Assembly (NCBI RefSeq): GCF_025685565.1
Contig: NZ_JAGSYE010000002.1
Span: forward strand, 1,178,001 to 1,242,000
Source of the DNA: Granulicella aggregans
GTDB taxonomy: Bacteria; Acidobacteriota; Terriglobia; Terriglobales; Acidobacteriaceae
Direction: 5' to 3'
DNA length: 64,000 nucleotides
Part shown: positions 32,845 to 42,279 of the stretch, in pieces
How the letters are laid out: the number at the start of each line of letters is the position of its first letter
Position numbering within the stretch: position 1 is the first letter of the stretch
Translations under genes and position numbers: made by a program
The notes under the pieces: generated by a model
The model's input: the letters and a program-made list of their open reading frames with translations, nothing else
What the model was told of the DNA's origin: nothing
Database searches by the model: none

Positions 32845-34247
32845 ACCGTCTCTGCCACGCGCGAACCCGCCATCTGTGCCTCAAGCTCCCGCAGCACCAC
32901 ATCCAGATCCGCATCGAGCACCACCGGCGGCTTCCGCAGCCCGGCATGTTCCTCACGCTCCGCCGCTGTTGCTCCGGACGTCTCTTCCGCCGTCAGCAAC
33001 TCGCCGCGATGATATTTGATCGTGTACTCGGAGTCCTTTAGCGTGTGCCCCGTCAGCACAATCACCACCCGCTCCTCACGCGTGATCTTGCCCTGCGCCA
33101 CCAGCTTCTTCAGCCCAGCCAGCGTCACCGCCGAGGCCGGCTCGCAGCCAATCCCCTCGGCGCCAATCTGCGCCTTGGACAGCGCAATCTCCTGCTCGGT
33201 CGCCTGCTCCACCCATCCCCCGGTAGTCCGCAGCACCTCAACCGTCTTCTTCCAAGAAGCCGGATTGCCGATCCTGATCGCCGAAGCCCGCGTCTCCGCC
33301 ACCACCGGCTCAAGGCTATCGCCACCATTCGCCTGCATCGCGCGATAGAGAGGATTAGCCCCCGCCGCCTGGATAACGCTGATCTTCGGCACCCGCGAGA
33401 TCAAACCAAGCTGCTTCATCTCCGCGAACCCCTTGCCCAGGGCAGCGCCATTCGCAAGGTTGCCGCCCGGCACAATCACGTGCTCCGGAACCTGCCACTC
33501 CAACTGCTCCACCATCTCGAACGCAGGAGTCTTTTGCCCCTCCAGCCGGTACGGGTTCACCGAGTTCAACAGATAAATCGGAAACTTCTTCACTAACTCC
33601 GTCAGAACCTTGACGCAGCCGTCAAAGTCCGTCTTCAGCTGGATCGTCAGCGCGCCATAGTCCATCGACTGCGACAGCTTGCCCCACGCAATCTTGCCCT
33701 CAGGGATAAAAACGATGCTCCGCAGCCCCGCCCGCGCCGCATAAGCCGCCATCGCAGCAGAGGTATTGCCAGTCGAAGCGCATGCGACCCACTCGAACCC
33801 ACGCTCCGCCGCCACCGAGATCGCCGCCGTCATCCCGGTGTCCTTGAACGACCCCGTCGGATTCATCCCCTGGTGCTTCGCCAGCAGCCAGTCGATTCCG
33901 GCAATCGCGCCACAACGCGGCATCTCGTACAGCGGCGTGTTGCCCTCGCGCAGCGTCACCACGCGCTCAAAGTCCTTCACGATCGGGAACAGGTCGCGGA
34001 ACCGCCACACACCGCTCTGGTCGATCGAGAGCGTAGACGTCCGCCGCTCCTGCCACAGCCACCGCAGAGCATTAGGGTTAGGAGGCAGCGCGGATCCGCC
34101 CGAGCTCGCCGAAGGCGTTGCGCTCCAGGGATACACCACCTCGTACAAACTTCTGCAATTCGTGCACCGGAAATCGCTCGCAACCTCGCGGCCAGGTATC
34201 TCCGACCCGCAACCAGTGCATCGTAAGCTATGTGTATCGAATGTCAT
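32841..34247 (-). CDS. thrC: Threonine synthase
   Basis: This PLP enzyme of 468 residues converts O-phosphohomoserine to threonine. The start at 34247 follows a GAGGGG site. The N-terminus has a small zinc-ribbon (CTGCGSEIPG ... RCTNCRSLYE), then the PLP lysine segment GMNPTGSFKDTGMTAA, the phosphate-binding PGGNLANGAALGKG loop and ETRASAIRIGNPASW. It forms an operon with thrB and diverges from modA, 68 bases away. Confidence 0.95.
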   Translation of the reverse strand: MTFDTHSLRCTGCGSEIPGREVASDFRCTNCRSLYEVVYPWSATPSASSGGSALPPNPNALRWLWQERRTSTLSIDQSGVWRFRDLFPIVKDFERVVTLREGNTPLYEMPRCGAIAGIDWLLAKHQGMNPTGSFKDTGMTAAISVAAERGFEWVACASTGNTSAAMAAYAARAGLRSIVFIPEGKIAWGKLSQSMDYGALTIQLKTDFDGCVKVLTELVKKFPIYLLNSVNPYRLEGQKTPAFEMVEQLEWQVPEHVIVPGGNLANGAALGKGFAEMKQLGLISRVPKISVIQAAGANPLYRAMQANGGDSLEPVVAETRASAIRIGNPASWKKTVEVLRTTGGWVEQATEQEIALSKAQIGAEGIGCEPASAVTLAGLKKLVAQGKITREERVVIVLTGHTLKDSEYTIKYHRGELLTAEETSGATAAEREEHAGLRKPPVVLDADLDVVLRELEAQMAGSRVAETV

Positions 34248-34315
34248 TGTCCCCTCTAGTCTATTGCAATCGCCGGAAGCGACCAACCCATCCACTGCAA
34301 CAATTGGGCCAATTC

Positions 34316-35092
34316 ATGCGCAATCGTTCCGCGTATCTCGTCGCCGTCTGCGCTGCAGCCGTGCTCTGCTTCGCAGCCAACTCCGCCAACGCCCAGGCTA
34401 AAGAGATCCGCGTCGCCGCCGCCGCCGACCTTCAATCCGCGCTACCGGCCATCGCCCAGCGCTACGAGGCCAGGACCGGCGTGAAGCTCGTCGTCAGCTA
34501 CGGATCATCTGGAACTCTGGCGACTCAGATCCTCAACGGCGCCCCCTTCGACCTCTTCCTCGGTGCCGACTACGTCTTCCCCGAAAAGATCGTCGCCGCC
34601 AACCTCGCCGACTCGAAGGACGCCATTCCCTACGCCAAGGGATCGCTGGTCCTCTGGGCGCGCAAGGACAGCCCCCTCCAGCCTTTGCACCTCGAAGCCC
34701 TCTCCGACCCACGCGTCCAGAAGATCGCGATCGCCGACGAGCTCCGCGCTCCCTATGGCCGCGCGGCCGTTTCCGCCCTTACCAAGCTCAAGCTCTACGA
34801 CCAGCTCAAGCCCAAACTCGTCGTCGCGGAGAACGTCGCCCAGGCCAGCCAGTTCGTCCAGTCCGGCAACGCCCAGCTCGGCTTGATCTCGCTCACCACG
34901 GCGATGTCGACCACCTTCAAGGACCAAGGCACCTACGTCCTCGTCCCCAACATCTATCCCGAGATCCGCCAGTGCGCCGTCGTCATCTCCAAATCCGACC
35001 GCCGCACCGAAGCCCACGCCTTCCTCGACTGGCTCCGATCCTCCGAGATCCAGGCCGAACTCCCCAAGCTAGGCCTCGACCCCGTCCAGTAG
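34316..35092 (+). CDS. modA: Molybdate ABC transporter substrate-binding protein
   Basis: This is a 258-residue periplasmic protein with a cleavable signal peptide (MRNRSAYLVAVCAAAVLCFA ... SANAQA). ModA features are IRVAAAADLQSALPAIA, YGSSGTLATQILNGAPFDLF and ANLADSKDAIPYAKGSLVLW, with the serine and glycine residues that hold the oxyanion. It heads modABC; a palindromic repeat lies between modA and modB. The start fits after a divergent gene only 68 bases away. Confidence 0.95.
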   Translation: MRNRSAYLVAVCAAAVLCFAANSANAQAKEIRVAAAADLQSALPAIAQRYEARTGVKLVVSYGSSGTLATQILNGAPFDLFLGADYVFPEKIVAANLADSKDAIPYAKGSLVLWARKDSPLQPLHLEALSDPRVQKIAIADELRAPYGRAAVSALTKLKLYDQLKPKLVVAENVAQASQFVQSGNAQLGLISLTTAMSTTFKDQGTYVLVPNIYPEIRQCAVVISKSDRRTEAHAFLDWLRSSEIQAELPKLGLDPVQ

Positions 35093-35147
35093 GAATCTCC
35101 GTCAGGACGCCTGTAGCCTTAGAGCTCTGACATCCCCAACAACAGCC

Positions 35148-35190
35148 CGGGTGCCCCATCCATCGCAGTCTCTTCGCGATGGGTGGGACG
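35148..35190 (+). repeat. Covarying hairpin repeat, copy 1 (modA-modB)
   Basis: One of eight copies of CGGGTGCCCCAT ... TGGGTGGGA. The inner stem is CATCGC/GCGATG. It lies between modA and modB, 116 bases before modB. Confidence 0.75.
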
Positions 35191-35306
35191 TAAGAAGTCG
35201 ACTCCCCCATTCATGCGGCTTCATCTTGAGTGAGAACTCGCGCGAAGCACGAACCGCCGTCCCTGCTCCCTGTTCCCTTATCCCTCAATTTAGACTTACC
35301 CACAGC

Positions 35307-35990
35307 ATGGACATCCCTGCTCTCTTCCTAACGCTGCGGCTAGCACTCTCCACCACCGCGATACTCCTGGTAATTGCGATCCCGATCGCCTGGTGGATCG
35401 CCTCCGGCTCCAGCCTCACCCGCGCGCTCACGCAAGCCATCGTCGCCCTCCCATTAGTCCTTCCCCCGACTGTCCTCGGCTTCTATCTCCTCGTAGCTCT
35501 TGGGCCGCTCACCGCTCCAGGACGCCTCATCACCCACCTGCTCGGCCACCCTCTGGCCTTCAGCTTCTCCGGACTTCTCATCGGCTCGCTCCTCTACAGC
35601 TTTCCCTTCGCCGTCCAGCCGCTGGTAGCCGGATTCACCGCCGTGGACCGCGCCTACCTCGAAGCCGCAGCTGGCCTCGGCATCCCTCCGCTTCGTCGAT
35701 TCACCAGCATCGCTGTTCCACTTACACGTGGCTCGCTCCTCACCGCCGCCGTCCTCACGTTCACTCATACGGTTGGTGAGTTCGGCGTCGTCCTCATGCT
35801 TGGCGGCAACATCCCCGGCGCCACCCGCACGCTTTCCATCGCCCTCTACGACCAGGTCCAGGACTTCAATTACGCCGCCGCCAACCGCACCGCCGCGCTT
35901 CTGCTCGGCTTCGCCCTTACCGCACTCCTCGTGATCTATCTGTTGCCGGCAAGTCGCCGCAGCAACGCCCTGCGAGACGGCCTTGCCTGA
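35307..35990 (+). CDS. modB: Molybdate ABC transporter permease
   Basis: This is a 227-residue inner-membrane permease of the ModB family with five or six helices (LRLALSTTAILLVIAIPIAW first) and the ABC-interacting loop EAAAGLGIPPLRRFTSIAVPL. The ATG at 35307 (MDIPALFLTL) is the natural start; the frame is open to 35151 but that part overlaps the intergenic repeat. It is 214 bases after modA, and it overlaps modC by eight. Confidence 0.94.
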   Translation: MDIPALFLTLRLALSTTAILLVIAIPIAWWIASGSSLTRALTQAIVALPLVLPPTVLGFYLLVALGPLTAPGRLITHLLGHPLAFSFSGLLIGSLLYSFPFAVQPLVAGFTAVDRAYLEAAAGLGIPPLRRFTSIAVPLTRGSLLTAAVLTFTHTVGEFGVVLMLGGNIPGATRTLSIALYDQVQDFNYAAANRTAALLLGFALTALLVIYLLPASRRSNALRDGLA

Positions 35991-36711
35991 TCCCCGCCCC
36001 CACCTCTCCTGCGAGATCCGGCACCGTCTCGGCACCCTCAATCTGGATGTCGCCTTCGAACTCAGCCAGCCTTGGACCGTCCTCTTCGGTCCCTCGGGTA
36101 GCGGGAAGAGCACCATCCTCCGCGCCATCGCCGGCCTCGCCAGGCCACACCACGCCAAGATCGCCCTGCATCACAACGGCAACGCTCAAACCATTTCCGA
36201 CACCAGCGCTGGCGTCTTCCTGCCACCCCACAAACGCCGAGTGCGTTGGGCTGCCCAGCACGCCGCGCTCTTCCCCCACATGACCGTCCGTGAAAACCTA
36301 CGGTATGCCACCGAGACAAGAGACGCTGACTCGGATCGAGCGGCAGACCTTGCGCTCGAACGCTTTCATTTAAAGAAGTTCGCGGACAGCAGACCAGCAA
36401 CCCTTTCTGGTGGCGAACAACAAAGAGTCTCCGTAGCCCGCGCCGCTATCGCCGCCAACGGTCGCCTGTTGCTCCTGGACGAACCCTTCACCGGCCTCGA
36501 CACCCCGCTCCGCGATGCTCTCCTCACCGACCTGCAAGAGTGGCTGGCCCTCTCGAAGACGCTCGTCCTCTCGGTAACCCACGACATCGCTGAAGCCTTC
36601 CAGCTCAACGCTGAAGTCCTCAAGCTCCACGAAGGCCGCATCCTCCAGCAGGGTCCCGCTGCTGAGGTTCTGGCCGAAGAGCGCTTACGCCTTCTTGCGC
36701 AGCTCAGCTAA
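35983..36711 (+). CDS. modC: Molybdate ABC transporter ATP-binding protein
   Basis: This is a 242-residue ABC ATPase: Walker A FGPSGSGKSTIL, signature LSGGEQQRVSVARA, Walker B LLLDEPFTGLD, and the H-loop SVTHDIAEAF. The TOBE domain often found in ModC is absent, as the protein ends after the nucleotide-binding domain. It starts with TTG inside the modB stop. With ModA and ModB it imports molybdate for molybdopterin enzymes. Confidence 0.93.
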   Translation: MPDPRPHLSCEIRHRLGTLNLDVAFELSQPWTVLFGPSGSGKSTILRAIAGLARPHHAKIALHHNGNAQTISDTSAGVFLPPHKRRVRWAAQHAALFPHMTVRENLRYATETRDADSDRAADLALERFHLKKFADSRPATLSGGEQQRVSVARAAIAANGRLLLLDEPFTGLDTPLRDALLTDLQEWLALSKTLVLSVTHDIAEAFQLNAEVLKLHEGRILQQGPAAEVLAEERLRLLAQLS

Positions 36712-36807
36712 TGCTCGTCTTAGGGTAGGGCACCCACTAACTTCGGGGCGCAAGGCAAAGTTCCCAGAATGAATGAGTTACGGAACATCCCTCTTGCAAG
36801 ATCTTGA

Positions 36808-37875
36808 TTACAGTGAACTTGCCGGGGAGCTGAGACGGCGCGAATCTCCCAGAATGACCGGTTCCTGCTCGAGCTGCACGCTGAAGCGTTCCTCTACTCG
36901 CCGCACAATCTCGTCCCGAAGTGCCACAATCTCTCCAGCCGTAGCTCCTCCGCGATTTACCACCGCCAGCGTATGACTCGAGGAGATGCCCGCCCGCCCC
37001 ATCGCAAATCCCTTGTGAAATCCCGCCTGCTCCACCAGCCACGCCGCCGCCAGCTTCACCTTTCCTTCACCAGCGTCCCAATAAGGAACTGCACCCTCCG
37101 CGGCATCGGAAATTCTTTGGAATACAGCCGAAGACACGACGGGATTCTTGAAGAACGATCCCGCGCTTCGGCAGTCCGCCTCGCCGGGAACCAGCAGCAT
37201 GCCCTTCCCATGCCGAATCTCCCGCACAGCTTGATAGACCTCCATCGGCGTCGGCGACTGCCCCTCAAACCGCCGCTGCAACTCTGCATACCTCAACTCA
37301 ACCCTGAGCCGCCGATCAAACCGGAACGTCACCGACGTCACCACATACCGCCCGCGAGCCGTCGAGTTGAAGATGCTTCGCCGATAAGCGAATCCACACT
37401 CTGCGGCGCTCAACGAGACGAACTGCATCGTCGTAAGATCAAGGGCCCGCACCGACACGATCGTCTCCGCGACCTCCTGCCCGTACGCTCCGACGTTCTG
37501 CACCGGCGTTCCGCCCACCATCCCCGGAATCCCCGCCAGGCACTCCACGCCGCTCAAGCCGCGCTCGCATGTCGCGAGCACAAACCCGTCCCAGTCCATC
37601 CCCGCAGCCGCCTCTACCTCGACCGCATCGTTTTTTTCGTCAAACGCCAGCGAACCGGCGATTTCCATCCGCAGCACCAGGCCGTGGAATCCGTTATCCC
37701 CAACCAGCAGGTTGCTGCCGCCACCCAGCACAAAGACCGGCAGCGCCTTCGCCCGCGCAAACTCCACCGCCTCCACCAGACCGCCTTCGCTGCGAACGCG
37801 AACCAGGTACTTCGCCGCCCCACCCACACCGAGCGTCGTAAGCGGCCCCAGCAAAACATTCTCTTCAATCGTCAC
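36808..37875 (-). CDS. murB: UDP-N-acetylenolpyruvoylglucosamine reductase
   Basis: This 355-residue flavoenzyme makes UDP-N-acetylmuramate for peptidoglycan. The FAD-binding part holds LTTLGVGGAAKYL and VLGGGSNLLVGDNGFHGLVL; the catalytic part has YRRSIFN, the proton-donor serine segment CRSAGSFFKNP and a C-terminal EQEPVILGD glutamate. It is a type I MurB by the Y-loop (GYEQ-like residues near AAECGFAYRRS). It stands alone, not in a mur cluster. Confidence 0.95.
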   Translation of the reverse strand: MTIEENVLLGPLTTLGVGGAAKYLVRVRSEGGLVEAVEFARAKALPVFVLGGGSNLLVGDNGFHGLVLRMEIAGSLAFDEKNDAVEVEAAAGMDWDGFVLATCERGLSGVECLAGIPGMVGGTPVQNVGAYGQEVAETIVSVRALDLTTMQFVSLSAAECGFAYRRSIFNSTARGRYVVTSVTFRFDRRLRVELRYAELQRRFEGQSPTPMEVYQAVREIRHGKGMLLVPGEADCRSAGSFFKNPVVSSAVFQRISDAAEGAVPYWDAGEGKVKLAAAWLVEQAGFHKGFAMGRAGISSSHTLAVVNRGGATAGEIVALRDEIVRRVEERFSVQLEQEPVILGDSRRLSSPASSL

Positions 37876-38031
37876 CGATTGAGACTACAACAGCCCGGCG
37901 CGCATCAGAACCCTGCTGGCGCACCGTCTCCCAGTTGGCGCGGCGTTTCCCAGTTGGCGCGGCGCTGCTCCAGCCCTTACAATCAAACGTGACGCCAGCG
38001 TTAACGGCTTGAAGAAAGCCAAGGAGAAAAC

Positions 38032-38457
38032 ATGTACCCAGAGATGATGCTGATCCCGATGCGCGAGGAACTCACCCGCGCCGGTCTCAAGGAAGCCCGC
38101 ACCGCCGCCGAAGTCGACTCCGCGCTCGCCGAACCCGGCACCACCATGCTCGTCGTCAACTCTATCTGTGGTTGCGCCGCTGGCAAGATGCGACCCGGCG
38201 TCCGCCTCGCGCTGCAGAACGCGACCCAGCCCGACCACAAGGTCACGGTCTTCGCCGGCCAGGATCGCGAAGCCACCGAGAAGGCCCGCAGCTACTTCGG
38301 TGGACACCCGCCGACCTCGCCCGCCATCGCCATCCTGCGCGACGGCCAGCTCGTTTACCTGATGCAGCGCTCGGCCATTGAAAGCTCGACTGCTCCGGCC
38401 ATCGCCCAGGAACTCGCCCGCGCCTTCGACACCTACTGCGCGAAGACCACCGCCTAA
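38032..38457 (+). CDS. Bacilliredoxin (BrxA/BrxB family, YphP-like)
   Basis: This 141-residue thioredoxin-fold protein carries the CGC motif of bacilliredoxins (VVNSICGCAAGKMRPGVRLA). BrxA/B proteins remove bacillithiol from modified cytoplasmic proteins in Firmicutes; homologues with the same motif occur in Acidobacteria. An AAGGAG precedes the ATG. The lone gene is followed by a hairpin terminator. Confidence 0.9.
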   Translation: MYPEMMLIPMREELTRAGLKEARTAAEVDSALAEPGTTMLVVNSICGCAAGKMRPGVRLALQNATQPDHKVTVFAGQDREATEKARSYFGGHPPTSPAIAILRDGQLVYLMQRSAIESSTAPAIAQELARAFDTYCAKTTA

Positions 38458-38483
38458 CCGTAACGATTCAGCACGTTCCATAG

Positions 38484-38511
38484 CGGCCGGTGCCCATTGC
38501 GGTGCCGGCCG
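38484..38511 (+). terminator. Terminator after bacilliredoxin gene
   Basis: A GC-rich stem (arms 38484-38494 and 38501-38511, two wobble pairs) with a 6-base loop is followed by TTACCTTTTG, 27 bases after the stop codon. Confidence 0.65.
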
Positions 38512-38573
38512 TTACCTTTTGTCGCCAACCCGCTCATCCCTGCGGACTTGTCTGCCGATACCGTCTTGAGCAG

Positions 38574-39734
38574 ATGAGCGAATACGACCACTCCGTCAGC
38601 ACCTCGCGAGCATACGCTCCAGCGCTCCGCCAGCACCTCGAAGATCCCGGCCTCTGTGCGCTCGAAGACTATGTCTGCCTCACCGGCGACAGCTTCGCGA
38701 TGCGCTCCCTCCGGGCCCAGCTTCGACGCGTCTCGCCCCACTTCCGTGTCGCCCTCATCACCGGCGAGACCGGAACCTGCAAGGAGACCGTCGCCCTCGC
38801 CCTCCATCGCGTCTCCGCCGACTCCGACGGCACCTTCTCTACCCACACCGCAGCCTCGCTCCTCGAACTCCTTCCCAGCGTCTCCGCCCAGGTTCGCGCC
38901 ACCCTCCGCAGCCTCGGTTCGCCGTCTCGCTCGTTCCGGCTGATCCAGTCCAATGGCGTTGCGGCCATCCTGCAAGCCGTCCCAATGCGCCCCGAGCCCG
39001 TCCCCGATCCGCGGCCTGAATTCCGGCCCGAACTCCTCCCCAACTTCACCGGCCCCGGCCGCACCCTTTTCATCCGCGGTGTGGACGAACTCTCCACCAC
39101 CCAGCAGGTCCAGCTCCGCCAGACCCTGCAGCGTCTCTCCAGCGCCCGCATCGGCCCGGAACGCCCTCGCATGATCTTCTCCGCCGGCCGCGATCTCCGT
39201 TCCCTGGCCGGTGCGGGACAATTCGACCGCAAACTCTACCGTCTGATCTCCGCCGTGGAGATCCTCATCCCCGCCCTGCGCTCCCGGCTCGAAGACATTC
39301 CCCTGATCACCTGCGCCATCCTGGGCCGCTGCACTCCCGAGGGCTGCCATCCTACGGCTGCCTTCGATGGCCGCGCCATCGCCCAGCTTCAGGCCCACGA
39401 CTGGCCCGGTAACGTTCGCGAACTCGAGCGCGTCGTCGAGCTTGCCCGTCCCCACAGCGAAGACGGCGATCCAGACTGCCCCGACGGCGTGATCGAGGCC
39501 GCGCATCTGCCTCCGCTCGGCGAGTTCGCCCAGGAAGAACGTCCCAGCCAGATCGAAGCCCGGGTCGAGCGCCTCGACGACGTCATCCACAACCACGTCC
39601 TCGACGTCCTTCTCCGCTGCAACGGCAACAAGGTCCGCGCCGCCGACCGCCTCGGTATCAGCCGGTCCACCCTCTACCGCATGCTCGAAGCTGGCTCCCC
39701 ACCCGACCGAAAAAAGCCTAACTCGGTGCCCTGA
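38574..39734 (+). CDS. NtrC-like sigma-54 activator with degenerate ATPase
   Basis: About 386 residues arranged as an AAA+ activator domain (~35-300) and a Fis-type helix-turn-helix at the C-terminus (GNKVRAADRLGISRSTLYRM). The AAA+ core is damaged: Walker A reads GETGTCKE (64-71), with cysteine for the key glycine, Walker B reads LFIRGVDEL in place of LFLDE, and the GAFTGA loop that contacts sigma-54 is missing. DWPGNVRELERVVE is kept. It can probably bind DNA but not activate sigma-54 in the usual way. There is no receiver domain. Confidence 0.8.
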   Translation: MSEYDHSVSTSRAYAPALRQHLEDPGLCALEDYVCLTGDSFAMRSLRAQLRRVSPHFRVALITGETGTCKETVALALHRVSADSDGTFSTHTAASLLELLPSVSAQVRATLRSLGSPSRSFRLIQSNGVAAILQAVPMRPEPVPDPRPEFRPELLPNFTGPGRTLFIRGVDELSTTQQVQLRQTLQRLSSARIGPERPRMIFSAGRDLRSLAGAGQFDRKLYRLISAVEILIPALRSRLEDIPLITCAILGRCTPEGCHPTAAFDGRAIAQLQAHDWPGNVRELERVVELARPHSEDGDPDCPDGVIEAAHLPPLGEFAQEERPSQIEARVERLDDVIHNHVLDVLLRCNGNKVRAADRLGISRSTLYRMLEAGSPPDRKKPNSVP

Positions 39735-39781
39735 TCGAAGCGCCGTCTCGTCGCACCACATTTAACCTCCGAGTACAACTC

Positions 39782-39830
39782 TGTGCCCCATTCATCGCGC
39801 CTCTGTCTTTCGCGATCAGTGGGTCTCGCC
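39782..39830 (+). repeat. Covarying hairpin repeat, copy 2 (before DUF885 gene)
   Basis: Variant with right end TGGGTCTCGCC. The inner stem is ATCGCG/CGCGAT. It ends 62 bases before the DUF885 start. Confidence 0.7.
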
Positions 39831-39892
39831 ACGAACGCCAGTGGCAACACTCCGCCACGATAGACTGAACTCTCATAACCTCCGAGGTCTGC

Positions 39893-41665
39893 GTGAAGAG
39901 TCTCCTCCGTTCCACTGTCGTCGCCGCCATCCTTGCCACCACCGCGCTCTTCGCATCAGCCCAGGCAGCCCCGTCCGCCGCTCAGCGCAGCAAGGACCTC
40001 GCTGCCCTCTTTCACGACATCTGGGAAGACAATCTCAAGCACTCTCCCGAGTACGCTTCCACCCTCGGCGACAAGCGCTACAACGACCAGCTCTCCGACT
40101 ACTCTGCGAGAGAAGTCAACGCCCGGCTTGAGCGTGGCCTTGGCTACATTGCACGCCTCTCGATGATAGACACCACTGGCCTCTCCGACCAGGAACAGCT
40201 CTCCGCCGACCTCATGCTTCGCTCTCTCACCGAAGAGCAGGAGGCCGCCCGCTTCAAAGAGTGGGAGATGCCGGTCGACCAGTACACCGGCTTCCATCTA
40301 TCGTTCTCGCACCTCCTCGAAAGCTTGAGCTTCGACTCCGTCAAGGACTACGACGACTACATCGCCCGCCTCAAGAAGTTGCCCTTAGCCTTCTCGCAGC
40401 AGATGACCAATATGCAGCTTGGCATCGACGAAGGCCGCATGCCGCCTCGTTACATCCTCGAAAAGGTCCTCACCCAGACCCAGTCCATCGCTGGCACAAC
40501 GGCCAAAGACAGCCTCTTCGCCGAACCGCTGAAGAAGTTTCCAAAGTCCATCACCGCAGCCGAACAGACCCGAATCTCCGCCGACCTCCTCGCCGCCGTC
40601 TCCAATGACGTCCTGCCCACCTACCAGCGCTTCGCGAAGTTCCTCTCGACGACCTACATCCCCGCCGGGCGCAAAGATCCCGGCGCATGGTCTCTCCCCG
40701 ACGGCGACGCCTACTACGCCTTCTGCGTCCGCCGCAGCACCACCCTCGACAAATCCCCAGCCGAGATCCACCAGATCGGCCTTGACGAAGTAAAGCGCGA
40801 CGAAGCCGAGATGCTCGCCATCATCCACAGACTCGGCTTCTCCGACCTGAAGACCTTCAGCGCCGCCCTCAAAGCCAACCCCAAAGAGCACCCGCAGTCG
40901 AAGCAGCAGCTCCTCGACCTCTACACCGGCTACATCGCGGCGATGAAGCCCAAGCTGCCCGAACTCTTCGGCCGCCTGCCCAAGGCACCGCTCGAAGTGA
41001 TCGCCATGCCCGACTCCATCGCTCCCGGCAGCCCGCCGGCCTACTACGACCAGGGCACCGCGGACGGCAAGCGTCCGGGCCATGTAGACGTGAACCTGCT
41101 CAACTTCTCCGACCGCCTGCTGACCAACGTCGAGGTCATCAGCTACCACGAAGGCGTCCCCGGCCATCACCTGCAGATATCCATCGGGCAGGAGCTGACC
41201 GGCCTTCCCGACTTTCGCAAGCAGTCTTCCTACACCGCTTTTGTTGAAGGCTGGGCGCTGTACAGCGAACGCCTCGGTAAGGAGATCGGCTTCTACCAGG
41301 ACCCCTATAGCGACTACGGCCGCGTCGAAGCCGACATGTGGCGGGCAATCCGATTGGTCGTGGACACCGGCGTCCACTCCCAGCACTGGACTCGTCAGCA
41401 GGTCATCGACTACTTCCATGAGAACTCCGCCATCGACGAGCCCACCGTTCAGTCCGAGACCGACCGCTACATCGCGTGGCCCGGGCAGGCACTCGGCTAC
41501 AAGATGGGGCAGTTGAAGATCCTAGAACTACGCAAGCGCGCGCAGGATGCCCTCGGCCCGAAGTTCAACCTGAAAGCCTTCCACGACGAAGTCCTCGACT
41601 CAGGCGCTCTACCGTTGGATGTTCTCGACAAACGCATCACGGCTTGGATCGCCACGCAGAAGTAA
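39893..41665 (+). CDS. DUF885 family exported protein (probable metallo-hydrolase)
   Basis: This 590-residue protein starts at GTG and has a signal peptide (LLRSTVVAAILATTALFASA). DUF885 proteins are helical gluzincin-like enzymes; the zinc motif HEGVPGHHLQIS is at 419-430 and a likely third ligand glutamate lies in FVEGWALYSERLGKE. The family is common and often multi-copy in Acidobacteria. It is probably a periplasmic peptidase, but the substrate is unknown. A palindromic repeat precedes the gene. Confidence 0.9.
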   Translation: MKSLLRSTVVAAILATTALFASAQAAPSAAQRSKDLAALFHDIWEDNLKHSPEYASTLGDKRYNDQLSDYSAREVNARLERGLGYIARLSMIDTTGLSDQEQLSADLMLRSLTEEQEAARFKEWEMPVDQYTGFHLSFSHLLESLSFDSVKDYDDYIARLKKLPLAFSQQMTNMQLGIDEGRMPPRYILEKVLTQTQSIAGTTAKDSLFAEPLKKFPKSITAAEQTRISADLLAAVSNDVLPTYQRFAKFLSTTYIPAGRKDPGAWSLPDGDAYYAFCVRRSTTLDKSPAEIHQIGLDEVKRDEAEMLAIIHRLGFSDLKTFSAALKANPKEHPQSKQQLLDLYTGYIAAMKPKLPELFGRLPKAPLEVIAMPDSIAPGSPPAYYDQGTADGKRPGHVDVNLLNFSDRLLTNVEVISYHEGVPGHHLQISIGQELTGLPDFRKQSSYTAFVEGWALYSERLGKEIGFYQDPYSDYGRVEADMWRAIRLVVDTGVHSQHWTRQQVIDYFHENSAIDEPTVQSETDRYIAWPGQALGYKMGQLKILELRKRAQDALGPKFNLKAFHDEVLDSGALPLDVLDKRITAWIATQK

Positions 41666-41667
41666 GG

Positions 41668-42279
41668 TCACTTCCACTTCTTCATCACCGCCTGCATCTT
41701 CGCATTCGTGAACAATTCCAGTGCCCGCTCTCGCTCAACGGGCCCCGTCACCGAGCACTTCAAATCCGTCCTTCGCGCCACCTCCACCGACGGAATCATG
41801 ATCTGGTGACCGAACCGCGCTGCATCCGCGATAGTCGCGCCGTACACCACGCGGTCGAGCTCAGCCCACAGGCAACACGCCATGCACATCGGACAAGGCT
41901 CGCACGTCGTATACAGCGTGTAACCCTTCAGGGACCACGCCTGCAGCTTTGCGCACGCCTTCCGGATGGTTACGATCTCGCCGTGCCCGCTCGGGTCATG
42001 GTCTTCGCTCACTCGATTCACCGCGCGCATCAGCGATGCGCCGGTCGCGCTGTCAAAGATCTCCGCCCCATAAGGCACCGGATGCGGTGTATCCATCGTC
42101 GTCATTGTGAACGCGATCAGTGACCGCATTCTCTCTGCATCGAGCGACGTTGCCGCGGTCGTCGTCACGACGCCGCCCTCGGCAGCAGGCGCGAACATGG
42201 AAGCTCCCGCCACCGCAATCCCGCCTCGCAGAAACCTCCGCCGCGATCCTTGCTTATTCAAACTCCGCACAGATCTCAC
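41668..42279 (-). CDS. Tat-exported cytidine/guanine deaminase-like protein
   Basis: This 203-residue protein of the cytidine deaminase superfamily has zinc motifs SGHGEIVTIRKA and TCEPCPMCMACCLW, most like guanine deaminase and TadA-type nucleoside deaminases. Unlike those enzymes it begins with a Tat signal (QGSRRRFLRGGIAVAGASMF), so it should be folded with zinc inside and then exported. A periplasmic nucleobase deaminase is unusual. It converges with the DUF885 gene, with stops only 2 bases apart. Confidence 0.85.
   Translation of the reverse strand: MRSVRSLNKQGSRRRFLRGGIAVAGASMFAPAAEGGVVTTTAATSLDAERMRSLIAFTMTTMDTPHPVPYGAEIFDSATGASLMRAVNRVSEDHDPSGHGEIVTIRKACAKLQAWSLKGYTLYTTCEPCPMCMACCLWAELDRVVYGATIADAARFGHQIMIPSVEVARRTDLKCSVTGPVERERALELFTNAKMQAVMKKWK

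Noticed and set aside
38454-39761. 435-residue open frame on the minus strand
   Set aside because: It is the shadow of the NtrC-like gene, with glycine/alanine/glutamate-rich composition and no motif.
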